Made by a program: the position numbers and the translations under genes
Shown here: positions 25,655-33,611 of the stretch, in pieces
How positions within the stretch are numbered: position 1 is the stretch's first letter
How the letters are laid out: each line of letters opens with the position of its first letter
Notes under the pieces: generated by a model
Database searches by the model: none
Seen by the model: only the letters and a program-made list of their open reading frames with translations
What the model was told of the DNA's origin: nothing
Origin: Planctomycetota bacterium
GTDB lineage: Bacteria; Planctomycetota; Planctomycetia; Pirellulales; Pirellulaceae
Reading direction: 5' to 3'
Assembly: GCA_029259935.1 (NCBI GenBank)
Contig: JAJDEH010000386.1
Location: forward strand, 1-42,236
Length of the DNA stretch: 42,236 bases

Positions 25655-27058
25655 GTGACCAACCGCGATACGGACATCGTGTCGACATTCCGCAAGGTAA
25701 TGGTCGACAAGGTCGGAGCCGACCGATTCTCGCTCTGGTTTGATCAACCCGAGTGCCTCTCGCTAGAAGACGGCACCCTCAACGTTCAGGCCGCCGATCA
25801 GTTTTCCCTCGATCGCTTGCGTGTTTCCTTTCGTGATGATTTGCAGGCCGCCTGTCGCGCGGTGTTTGGTCAAGAACTGGAGATCAACTTTCACCTTGCG
25901 AGTACTTCAAACGGGCCATCCGCGGAGGGTGCCGAGTGTCGCTGCCTGGGTCCGGCCGCAGCCGAACCCGTGGATGCTGACGACCCGTCAATAGACCCGC
26001 CGGATGACGATCGCGCGCCGCGCAAACGATTTGCGAGTCTGCGGTCGTTTGTTGTTGGCGATACGAATCGCATGGCACAAATGGCGGCGACGAATGTGAC
26101 GCGGCGACTGGGAGCGGTTTCTCCCATGTTTCTGTACGGTCCGCCAGGATGCGGCAAGACACATCTGCTGCAGGGCATCTGGACCGAAATGCGGCGAACC
26201 GGACAGCGGGGCCGTTTCTTGATGCTGTCGGCCGAACAGTTCACAAGCTACTTCCTAGAGGCGTTACACGGCGGCGGGCTCCCCAGTTTTCGTCGCCGAT
26301 ATCGTCAGGTCGACCTACTGCTGCTCGACGACATCCAGTTTTTCGTGGGCAAGCGGGCGACACTCGTGGAACTTCAGCACACACTCGACACCTTGCTGCG
26401 TGAAGGCCACCAAGTCATCCTGGCCGCCGACCGTCCGCCCGTGGAGATTAACGGGATCGGCCAGGAGTTGATTACGCGCATGTGCAGCGGCCTGGTGTGC
26501 GGCATTGAAGCGGCCGACCGCGACTTGCGTCTGCGGATTGCCAAGCAATTATCGGCCGAGAGAAGCTTTAAGATCCCCGCCAAAGTGCTGGAATTGGTGG
26601 CCGCCGAAATTCCCGGCGACGCGCGACAGATATCAGGAGCGCTGAACCGGCTGCATGCGACTAGCCAGGCGTTGGAGCAGCCAATCACCATCGAGCTGGC
26701 GGAAGCCGCTTTGGCGGATATCATTCGCTCGACCCACGCCCCGGTACGGATGGAAGACATCGATCGCGCCGTCTGCGACGTATTTGGGTTGGATGCCAAG
26801 GTACTTCAATCTTCACGCCGGTCGAAAGGCATCAGTCAGCCGCGCATGCTGGCTATGTGGCTGGCGCGAAAGTACACCCGCGCCGCCTATTCCGAAATTG
26901 GCGAATACTTTGGCCATCGCAGCCACAGCACGGTTATCTCGGCGCAAAAGAAAGTGACCGGTTGGGTTAGCTCGGGCACGCCGATTCACCTTGCTCACAG
27001 CGATTGCAAGGTAGATGATGCCATTCGACGAGTGGAATTGAGATTGCGGACTGGGTGA
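25655..27058 (+). CDS. dnaA: Chromosomal replication initiator DnaA
   Basis: 467 residues, GTG start. Domain I (about 1-75) is followed by a variable acidic linker (80-125). The domain III AAA+ ATPase has Walker A GPPGCGKT (162-169), Walker B LLLLDD (221-226), sensor I in LAADRPP, the arginine finger in LITRM (R275) and sensor II in GDARQISGALNR. The domain IV helix-turn-helix includes the DnaA signature region GHRSHSTVISAQKKV (about 420-434), where RDHTT is the usual form. It binds DnaA boxes and melts the origin. The neighbours are smpB and a UbiB kinase, not dnaN/recF/gyrB, so the classic dnaA operon is not conserved. The following 23-bp repeat array may be its target. Confidence 0.95.
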   Translation: MTNRDTDIVSTFRKVMVDKVGADRFSLWFDQPECLSLEDGTLNVQAADQFSLDRLRVSFRDDLQAACRAVFGQELEINFHLASTSNGPSAEGAECRCLGPAAAEPVDADDPSIDPPDDDRAPRKRFASLRSFVVGDTNRMAQMAATNVTRRLGAVSPMFLYGPPGCGKTHLLQGIWTEMRRTGQRGRFLMLSAEQFTSYFLEALHGGGLPSFRRRYRQVDLLLLDDIQFFVGKRATLVELQHTLDTLLREGHQVILAADRPPVEINGIGQELITRMCSGLVCGIEAADRDLRLRIAKQLSAERSFKIPAKVLELVAAEIPGDARQISGALNRLHATSQALEQPITIELAEAALADIIRSTHAPVRMEDIDRAVCDVFGLDAKVLQSSRRSKGISQPRMLAMWLARKYTRAAYSEIGEYFGHRSHSTVISAQKKVTGWVSSGTPIHLAHSDCKVDDAIRRVELRLRTG

Positions 27059-27118
27059 TGGGATCGCTTTTAAGTCGTTTCGCGGCCCGGAATGAGCGAA
27101 AGCGGGTTTTTAATTTCC

Positions 27119-27210
27119 GCACAGTGTCATACACTCAATCTGCACAGTGTCATACACTCAATCTGCACGGTGTCTTACACCCAATCTGCGCGGTGTTTTG
27201 CACTCCAAAG
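27119..27210. repeat. 23-bp iteron-like tandem repeats between dnaA and smpB
   Basis: Four units with a strict 23-base period: 27119-27141 and 27142-27164 are identical, 27165-27187 differs at a few positions, and 27188-27210 is more diverged. Each unit centres on a short dyad GTGTnnnACAC (GTGTCATACAC twice, GTGTCTTACAC, then GTGTTTTGCAC). A 23-bp period puts successive sites about two helical turns apart, as in iterons or multi-site operators. Confidence 0.85.
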
Positions 27211-27294
27211 CTGCAGAACGTCCCGATCAACTGAGACGTACATTGCGGCACCAGCAGGCGAGCCGAAGTTCAAATGTCCTAAGATTTCAATCCG

Positions 27295-27789
27295 GTGGCT
27301 AAGAAAAAAAAAGACAAGAAAGATCCCCTCAACAAGGGCGAGCGGCCGGTCTGCGAGAATCGCAAGGCGCGGCACAAGTTCCAGGTCGTGGACACTTTGG
27401 AGTGTGGGATTGCGCTCGTGGGCAGCGAGGTGAAGAGTATGCGCGAAGGCCGGATTTCGCTGGACGAAGCCTACGGCCGTGTTCGGGGACGGGAAGTCTG
27501 GTTGGTCGGCTGCGACATCGCCGAATACAAACAGGCCAGTGTATGGAATCACGAGCCAAAGCGACCTCGCAAACTGCTGCTGCACAATCGAGAGATCGAA
27601 AAATTCGCCAATCAGGCTCACGAAAAGGGCCTGACGCTGGTCCCACTGAGGATCTACTTCAATCAGCGCGGAGTGGCCAAAGTGCTGATGGGACTTTGCA
27701 AGGGCAAGAAGTTGTACGACAAACGCGAAGACATGAAGCGGGCCGACGTCAAACGCGATCTCGACCGAGCTCGCCGCGGCCGTTCGTAG
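27295..27789 (+). CDS. smpB: SsrA-binding protein SmpB
   Basis: 164 residues with a GTG start and an N-terminal Lys-rich run (KKKKDKKD). The SmpB core is clear: ENRKARHKF, ECGIALVGSEVKSMREGRISLDEAY, the WNH(E)PKRPRKLLLH motif, LVPLRIYFNQRG.AKV and the basic tail KKLYDKREDMKRADVKRD. SmpB binds tmRNA and brings it to stalled ribosomes for trans-translation. The tmRNA gene itself is not recognisable in this window. The iteron-like repeats end about 85 bases upstream and could control it. Confidence 0.95.
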   Translation: MAKKKKDKKDPLNKGERPVCENRKARHKFQVVDTLECGIALVGSEVKSMREGRISLDEAYGRVRGREVWLVGCDIAEYKQASVWNHEPKRPRKLLLHNREIEKFANQAHEKGLTLVPLRIYFNQRGVAKVLMGLCKGKKLYDKREDMKRADVKRDLDRARRGRS

Positions 27790-27851
27790 TGGGCCGTCCG
27801 GCACTTCGAAATCGCGAATCAATCATGACAGCCATCAACTAGAGATCCGGC

Positions 27852-28316
27852 ATGGAAAGAGAACAAGGAACGTTGATCGGAATCGCCATTCGCGCCAAGT
27901 CACGAGCCCCCATGGTTGAGCAAAACCAGGCAGAGATTACCGCCGAGCACGGAGTCGTGGGTGACTTTCGCGGCGCGCCGGGAGTACGTCAGGTCACCGT
28001 GCTTTCCGTCGAGGATTGGGAAGACGCGTGCGCGGAACTTGGCCAGCAGTTGCCATGGACGACGCGCCGCGCCAATTTGTTCGTCGAAGGGCTGCGGTTT
28101 TGCGAAACCACCGGCGCTACCGTTCGCCTAGGCGACGTGATACTGCAGGTCACGGGCGAGACCGAGCCGTGTTCGAGAATGGAAGAAGCGGCCACGGGAC
28201 TGTGCGGTGCCCTGACTCCAAATTGGCGAGGCGGAGTTTGTTGCCGCGTTATCAGCGGCGGCATCCTCGCACCGCAAGACAAGGTATCTCTTGAACGCCC
28301 GGCGAGTTCCTTCTAG
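27852..28316 (+). CDS. MOSC-domain protein
   Basis: 154 residues, ATG start. It is a stand-alone MOSC domain: an N-terminal beta strand (GTLIGIAIRAKSRAPM), EHGVVGDFRG, then RQVTVLSVEDWE, RRANLFVEGL and GETEPCSRME with the conserved Cys (EPC) thought to bind or carry sulfur for the molybdenum cofactor. MOSC proteins act in sulfur transfer to, or reactions of, Moco enzymes. It lies 62 bases after smpB on the same strand and may share its transcript, but has no obvious functional link to it. Confidence 0.88.
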   Translation: MEREQGTLIGIAIRAKSRAPMVEQNQAEITAEHGVVGDFRGAPGVRQVTVLSVEDWEDACAELGQQLPWTTRRANLFVEGLRFCETTGATVRLGDVILQVTGETEPCSRMEEAATGLCGALTPNWRGGVCCRVISGGILAPQDKVSLERPASSF

Positions 28317-28381
28317 TCGACCGAGAAATCCGAGCCTCGCCCTCCCACCACGGAAAGCGCGATCGCTGGTTCGCGGTCACC

Positions 28382-30118
28382 TTAATCCGACCCCGGTGAA
28401 GGTTTGGAGATTGGCAGCGGCGATGGACCGGCGGGAGATTGCTCGCGCAAATCCAACAGTCGGCGCCAAACCCGGAGCAGAACTCCACATTTTTGCGCGC
28501 TGATTAGCGCCGCAATCACGAAGAACGCAAGCCCGGTCAGCAGGCAGTAGTAAGCACGTGGGCCGACGGCGCGAACTAGCGGTTCGCTGGACGACGTCAT
28601 GGCCAGCCCAACCGCCGCGAAAAGATTCACGCCCGCCGCCGCGAGCCACCATCGCTCATTCCAGGCACGAAACGACAGGTATCCGATGCAGGTCATGACC
28701 CCGAGATATAAAAATCGGGCCCCTAGCAAGGTTCCCAATTGTCCGCCTAGTACCGCCGCGCTCAAGCCGGCGGCGGCCAACAGCACCACCGCCAGGCGGC
28801 GCAGCAGCTTTGAATGACGGTCCGGGCACAGAACACTGATCACAATGGCCGCGAACATGACGCCGTGATAGGCAGCCGCCAACACGAAAATGCGCAGACC
28901 GCCATCCCACGCCAAGCAGACCGCGGCGCAGGCAAAGCACGCGACTGCCGCGAACCAAGCCAACGAGCGACCACTTCGTATCGCGCGAACCAGTTGAATC
29001 AACCCCGCGACCGCCAGCGGCCATGATTGAAAGGGCCCCATCGTCGACCAGCCGAAAGTCCTGGGGCCCACGAAACTGGCAATGACCAGCATTCCGCACA
29101 GAAAAACCTCCGCTCTTCGTATCCCGCGCAAATAGGCGAACAAATAAAACCCGCTGACGCCGATCATCGTCAGCCACGTCGGCGAGCCAAAGATATCAAC
29201 AAACTGGCTCAAGAAGACGGTAAATGTCTGATTGCCCTTTCCGGCGGAAGGCATCGCCAAGAACAGCAGCAGCGGCGCGGCCGCCAGAGCAACATTTTGC
29301 AGCGTGCGAATGTTTTCCCGCAAACCGATTTCCAACAGCAGGGCAAGAATCACCAGCAAGAATGGCACCAGAAAATACAGGCCGAACGCGCTGAACAAAG
29401 CTATTTCGGGCCGAGGATCAAACGACAGGCTTAGCACAAAAGCACGAAAGCAAGTGCTAAAGGCCAGGAAACCAAAGACCGTCCAGGGATAAAGCGGCCA
29501 CCGCCAAGGTGTACCGTTCTTACCGACGTACTCGCGTCCACGGCGAATTGCGGGGATCAGCGTGAGCGCTACGATGCTGGCCACCATGGGAAACGAAAGA
29601 ATCCGCCAAGAGCTAACGGTGTGCGCCGTCGGTTGCGAGACCCAAATCGGATACAGAAAGAACAGAGACAAGAACAGGAAGTAAGGAATCCGGTACAAGA
29701 TGGGAAACCGGATGCCTGAAAAACGAAAAACACCTTCTGAAACGAGAACGCAGAAAGCCAACGCGCATACCAACACTTGAGCCGCGGTCGTCCAATCAGT
29801 GCGACACACTTCGTCGAAACTGACGGAGATGGCCAGGAACAGGAACAGCAAAACCAGCATGATCGACCGCGCGTCGTCCCACACTTTTCCGAAACGGATC
29901 AACACGACCGCCGTCGCGGCCATGACGAGGGTGTAACCACACAGCACCCCGGCCAACGTCCATGGATCAAAAGTATCCCTCGCGCTTTGGCCGAACGAAA
30001 TATGCAGCCCATACAGAACAAGACAAGCACTGATCAGATAGAACGGGTTTTGCGTGTACAGGAACTTGGCGACGCCACGCACTTCACGGGGGATCTGATT
30101 CGATTTTTCGTTGGACAT
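28382..30118 (-). CDS. Polytopic membrane protein of unknown function
   Basis: 578 residues from ATG 30118, with GAGGAAAGG 7 bases upstream; the frame is open to 30190. About 17 hydrophobic segments cover nearly the whole length after a 30-residue cytoplasmic N-terminus (e.g. FYLISACLVLYGLHI, SIMLVLLFLFLAISV, LVPFLLVILALLLEI, LLTGLAFFVIAALIS). No transporter or enzyme motif is recognised, and no conserved charged residues stand out within the helices. The C-terminal 25 residues are Pro/Ser-rich. It lies 275 bases downstream of the glycosidase-like gene on the same strand, separated by a strong hairpin, so it is probably transcribed separately. Confidence 0.7.
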   Translation of the reverse strand: MSNEKSNQIPREVRGVAKFLYTQNPFYLISACLVLYGLHISFGQSARDTFDPWTLAGVLCGYTLVMAATAVVLIRFGKVWDDARSIMLVLLFLFLAISVSFDEVCRTDWTTAAQVLVCALAFCVLVSEGVFRFSGIRFPILYRIPYFLFLSLFFLYPIWVSQPTAHTVSSWRILSFPMVASIVALTLIPAIRRGREYVGKNGTPWRWPLYPWTVFGFLAFSTCFRAFVLSLSFDPRPEIALFSAFGLYFLVPFLLVILALLLEIGLRENIRTLQNVALAAAPLLLFLAMPSAGKGNQTFTVFLSQFVDIFGSPTWLTMIGVSGFYLFAYLRGIRRAEVFLCGMLVIASFVGPRTFGWSTMGPFQSWPLAVAGLIQLVRAIRSGRSLAWFAAVACFACAAVCLAWDGGLRIFVLAAAYHGVMFAAIVISVLCPDRHSKLLRRLAVVLLAAAGLSAAVLGGQLGTLLGARFLYLGVMTCIGYLSFRAWNERWWLAAAGVNLFAAVGLAMTSSSEPLVRAVGPRAYYCLLTGLAFFVIAALISAQKCGVLLRVWRRLLDLREQSPAGPSPLPISKPSPGSD

Positions 30119-30210
30119 TCGACACCTTTCCTCTTCCAAGGACGATGAATCAAGCGGCGCACGGTCGCAGGCGCGCAGCACCGTCGTCATTCGCGTAGTG
30201 GCCGATGAAA

Positions 30211-30248
30211 TTGCCTCGGCGACTGAAAATCTCCAGTCGCCAAGGCAA
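30211..30248 (-). terminator. Strong hairpin after glycosidase-like gene
   Basis: TTGCCTCGGCGACTG (30211-30225) and CAGTCGCCAAGGCAA (30234-30248) form a 15-bp stem with one mismatch and an 8-nt loop. On the minus strand it follows the stop at 30393 and is trailed only by TTTCAT, so it is a plausible but weak-tailed terminator for that gene. It also lies just upstream of the next minus-strand gene. Confidence 0.45.
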
Positions 30249-30392
30249 ACACGTAGCTGCCCAACCGCTAAGTATTTTCAATAACCTGTTCGAAAAGAAT
30301 CCGCTGAATAGCTACCCGCAAGTTACAGGATTCCAAACATTTTTGCCAAACATTTGCGCGAGGGGGCCAGAGAGCTGAATTTCTATTGCGAG

Positions 30393-32255
30393 TTACTCCA
30401 CGGGTGCAAGCTGAACACGGGCAATCGAATAGGCCAGAAACTCAGGAAGTCGAAAGCGGAGTCGGCCTTCGCTGACGCTAAACTTGAGCGCGACGGGATT
30501 CGGGTTCTCTGGTGACATGGCTTCGACATTCACGACCCGAAAACCGGCCGGCACCGCGATGTTCGCTTCGACATCGGCAACAGGAATCGGCTTTTCGTCT
30601 TGAATACCACGGCCGGCACTGGGGCGTCCATTTTTCGATCTGGGTGGTTCCTCGCGGTTGTAGTTCACGAAGTGCAATGTCAACTCGTTGTCTCGTTCGG
30701 CCGGCCGGCTGGCGGAGACACGGACCGTATACGGTGCCCGAAACTGACTGCGCCCTTCTGGCAAATGATGGTCCTCCGCTTGGCTCTTGTCGACTCGTAT
30801 CACATGTTGGTAACGCGCTAGTCGATCCTTGTCGGCAATGTCATCCGGAACTACGTCAAACAAAACATGCTCGTCAAGCAACCGCGTTCCCATCGCGCGA
30901 AAGCGCTCCACCGCCGTCACGTCACCTTCATGCACGCGAGCGCGAGGAAACAACAGCGCCACTTCGGCATGCGAACGGTTGCCGCGGTAGAGCTCGTCGT
31001 AACGCTTCAAGAATTGGTAGTAGCGGGCGATCTCCTGGCGAGCGGCGGGGTCGGTAAAGCGAGTGTAAAAACCCATGGGCGAGCCGCCGTTCGCCGCCAA
31101 TTCCGCGATCGCCACGCGAATGCGTGTGTTTTCATACTTGCCCAACGTAAACGGTTTATCGTCAAAGGCACCGCGAATGTAGCGAGCTTGAAGAGTGCCC
31201 TCGCCTAAATTGCGTTTGTCCAGATCGGTAAAGTACGCCGCGCCACCGGTGCTGTACCAAAGATACGTCTCGTCCGTTCCCCACAGGTCGGCCGGCAACA
31301 TACATCGTTCGTCGCTGTTGATCTGGCCGAAGTTTCCCAGGTGGTTCCACTGCGCGGTAATCAGATCGGGTTTCAGCGATCGGCCATAGCGGTGAAACAC
31401 CTCATCGAAAACACGCTTGTTGGAGATCTGCGAGAACCGCAACATCTCGCGGCGCAGCGGGGTCGATTGTTTTGGATCGTGCCAAAAGACCAATTCGCTG
31501 AATCGGTGGGAAGACAGGTCCTCGATTTCGAACCGGGCTTTCAACTGCTCGGGGGTAAACCGCTCGTCTAGGTGCTGGCGGAATTGCCGTTGGCAGTGTT
31601 CGCAGTGGCAATCGTGGCGATAGAAATAGTTCGCGATGAATCCGTCCAGGCCGCGCTCAATTCCTTGTTTGACCCACGCCTTTAGCACGCTTTGCCAATG
31701 CGGATTGCGCAAGCAGGCCCAATACTCTTTCATCCCGCCGATGCCGTACCCCTTCTGTGAAATCGGCTCGCCATCCATCGTCTTCTCCAGCAAGTCGAGC
31801 GGATTCTTCACCGGGCGCGGGCCCAGTTGCTTTTCATCCCAGAGGTCGCGATAGAATTTAAAAAAACCGGTCGGTCCTTTCGGTCCGTCAGGATCGCCGA
31901 CCAAGAACTCGACATTGAAATGACCGACGACTTTCACGCCGCGCTTCTTTAACTGCGCGTTTCGCTTTTGAAACCAATCCCCGCATTCGTCGAGACCTTG
32001 GACCGGAAAGTGCGACGGATAACCCTTGTAGACGGGAGTGTGGGACAAGCTCCAGAAATGCGCGCCGTAAAACCCAAGCTGCACCAATTCCGGTTCCGCT
32101 TCATCAATGAAAGCCAAGTAGTTTTCGTCGTGGTACTGTGCCCAATGCGCGACCATGCGAGTGAATTCAAAACGGGCCGCTTTTTCTTGAGCGACGCAAA
32201 CAGGGGCGGACACGATGGTGGCGGGGAGAACCAAGAGAGCGAGGAGTCGATTCAT
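30393..32255 (-). CDS. Secreted glycoside-hydrolase-like protein (TIM-barrel type)
   Basis: 620 residues with signal peptide (LLALLVLPATIVSAPVCVA). The N-terminal 400 residues look like a clan-A-style barrel: RMVAHWAQYHDENY, then GFYGAHFWSL, RGVKVVGHFNVEFL, GLDGFIANYFYRHDCHCEHCQRQF (a Cys cluster like that of GH42-related proteins), and LITAQWNHLGNFG, followed by WGTDETYLWYSTGG. The C-terminal part has a Rossmann-like segment and a beta domain (ELTLHFVNYNRE). The exact GH family and catalytic acids cannot be fixed by eye. It is presumably a periplasmic enzyme acting on an oligo- or polysaccharide, in keeping with planctomycete lifestyles. ATG 32255 is supported by the signal peptide position. 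Confidence 0.65.
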   Translation of the reverse strand: MNRLLALLVLPATIVSAPVCVAQEKAARFEFTRMVAHWAQYHDENYLAFIDEAEPELVQLGFYGAHFWSLSHTPVYKGYPSHFPVQGLDECGDWFQKRNAQLKKRGVKVVGHFNVEFLVGDPDGPKGPTGFFKFYRDLWDEKQLGPRPVKNPLDLLEKTMDGEPISQKGYGIGGMKEYWACLRNPHWQSVLKAWVKQGIERGLDGFIANYFYRHDCHCEHCQRQFRQHLDERFTPEQLKARFEIEDLSSHRFSELVFWHDPKQSTPLRREMLRFSQISNKRVFDEVFHRYGRSLKPDLITAQWNHLGNFGQINSDERCMLPADLWGTDETYLWYSTGGAAYFTDLDKRNLGEGTLQARYIRGAFDDKPFTLGKYENTRIRVAIAELAANGGSPMGFYTRFTDPAARQEIARYYQFLKRYDELYRGNRSHAEVALLFPRARVHEGDVTAVERFRAMGTRLLDEHVLFDVVPDDIADKDRLARYQHVIRVDKSQAEDHHLPEGRSQFRAPYTVRVSASRPAERDNELTLHFVNYNREEPPRSKNGRPSAGRGIQDEKPIPVADVEANIAVPAGFRVVNVEAMSPENPNPVALKFSVSEGRLRFRLPEFLAYSIARVQLAPVE

Positions 32256-33460
32256 GAGATAGTTTTCAACGATGAACTGGGTGGGAGATTGCAGGTGTGA
32301 GTCGCGGTAAGGTCCGTCCTATCCTAGCAGAGAACGACTCTGTTGTTGTTGTTGACACCGTTGTTGTTGACTCCGTGATTAGTGGATTGGCTGTCGGCAT
32401 GGCTGTGTCGTTTGTTCGATCTTCGATATTCCGGCGCGCGGTTTTTGACCCCCTCAAACTCCCCCTTGGCAAAGGGGAGACCTTGTTCCCCTCCTTTTTC
32501 AAGGAGGGGTTAGGGGAGGTCTCTTCCGGCCCGGCGAGCCCTTGACGTTAGTCGAGGGGTATCGCTGCAGCGGTTGGCGTCTGGCTAATTCAGTAGGTCG
32601 TTCCATTTCGACAGTTCGTCGTCGAAGACGATGCGCATGGTTTCTTTGAAGTCGCGAGGGACTTTGTGGCTGGTCTGGTAGGTTTTCTTGATCCCATCCA
32701 CGGTGACTCGTAGTCCGGTGCCGGTGTGTGCCTGGCGAGGTCCCGCAAAGCGGCGCACGTAGGCGAGTGTAACATACAAGCGACTGCCAGATTGATGCCG
32801 TTTGGTTCTTCATAATACTGCCCCAAAAGAAGTCGCGAAAAGGAGTTGCGGCGACGCCGCGTCCTTCCTGCCGTAGTGAAATCGAATCCAAAACGTTTGC
32901 AATTCGGCAAGCGTTTCAACCGGGTAAGCGCATACGTCTCGCGCCTCGGCGAGCGGTGTCTCACAACATGCGCCATGCGATCGAGATGCCGATCACCTGC
33001 CCTCTCCCTCCATTTTACAAGATCCGGCGCAACCAGTACACCATTACTTTGCTGGACGATAGAAGCTCGCATCACGCTTCAATCACACGAAAACGTCCAC
33101 GGCTAATCGCCTACCAGCCGATTCGCGGAAACGTCGTGGGGGATGGCCTGCGCATCGTTGCTTCGACTCCCGATTGTTTGGCTCCCCACGAGACGATTGA
33201 TCATGTGATTGACCATCCCGCCAGGCGCAAAGCGTGCTGTTCTAAGTGTCCATCCCAATTTTCGTAACGGCGTCGGATTGCCAATGACTGGCACTGTGCC
33301 TGTCTTGTCCCAAATTCCACACTTCGGTCAGAAATCCAGGGATTCTCGCTTTGGCAGGCTCATTGATTCGATGCTTCGGTCGATGTGCCCGAAGTGTCGA
33401 AACGTGACGGTTTGCGCGACGCAGTCGCGATCTGCTGGAGGGCGTCGGAGAGGAGCGGCA
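32256..33460. other. Gene-poor, decayed spacer
   Basis: 1.2 kb without a convincing gene. It begins with a GTT-rich simple repeat (32339-32373) and a double-hairpin repeat (listed separately). A 64-codon minus-strand frame ending at 32585 (containing DFKETMRIVFDDELSKWND) looks protein-like, possibly the end of a lost transposase or hypothetical gene, but I could not assign it. From 32840 to 33460 I see nothing recognisable. Confidence 0.4.
32446..32522. repeat. Double-hairpin MITE-like repeat
   Basis: A C-rich/G-rich inverted element. CCCCTT..AAGGGG (about 32462-32477) is followed by a perfect 9-bp hairpin CCCCTCCTT-TTTC-AAGGAGGGG (32488-32509), and the outer ends ACCCCCTC/GGGGAGGT are roughly inverted. 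Similar CCCCCTTGGCAAAGGGG-type repeats are dispersed in many bacterial genomes. It has no coding capacity. Confidence 0.65.
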
Positions 33461-33472
33461 ACTGTGACTGCA

Positions 33473-33554
33473 CACACCATTCACGCCGTGGACGATCTGG
33501 AAAAGTAAGAACAAAATACAAACAAGCGTCGCAACCGGAGCTGCGACGCTTGTT
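33473..33554 (-). terminator. Terminator module, copy 1
   Basis: A 13-bp perfect stem (33521-33533 with 33542-33554) and 8-nt loop are followed on the minus strand by TGTATTTTGTTCTT. It lies 57 bases after the stop of the secreted peptidase gene. The 64 bases 33473-33536 recur exactly at 36613-36676 after the lectin-like gene. Confidence 0.8.
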
Positions 33555-33611
33555 GTGCCTGGGTCGACGGCTCCGGCCGCAACGTCACATTTGCTTGCAC
33601 TTGCCATCTAT

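Noticed and set aside
27119..27210. Iteron-like repeats as a CRISPR array
   Set aside because: The units are directly adjacent with a 23-base period and no spacers, so this is not CRISPR.
32585..32779. 64-codon minus-strand frame as a transposase end
   Set aside because: Some protein-like character, but I could not match it to a transposase family, and no inverted ends or target duplications are visible.
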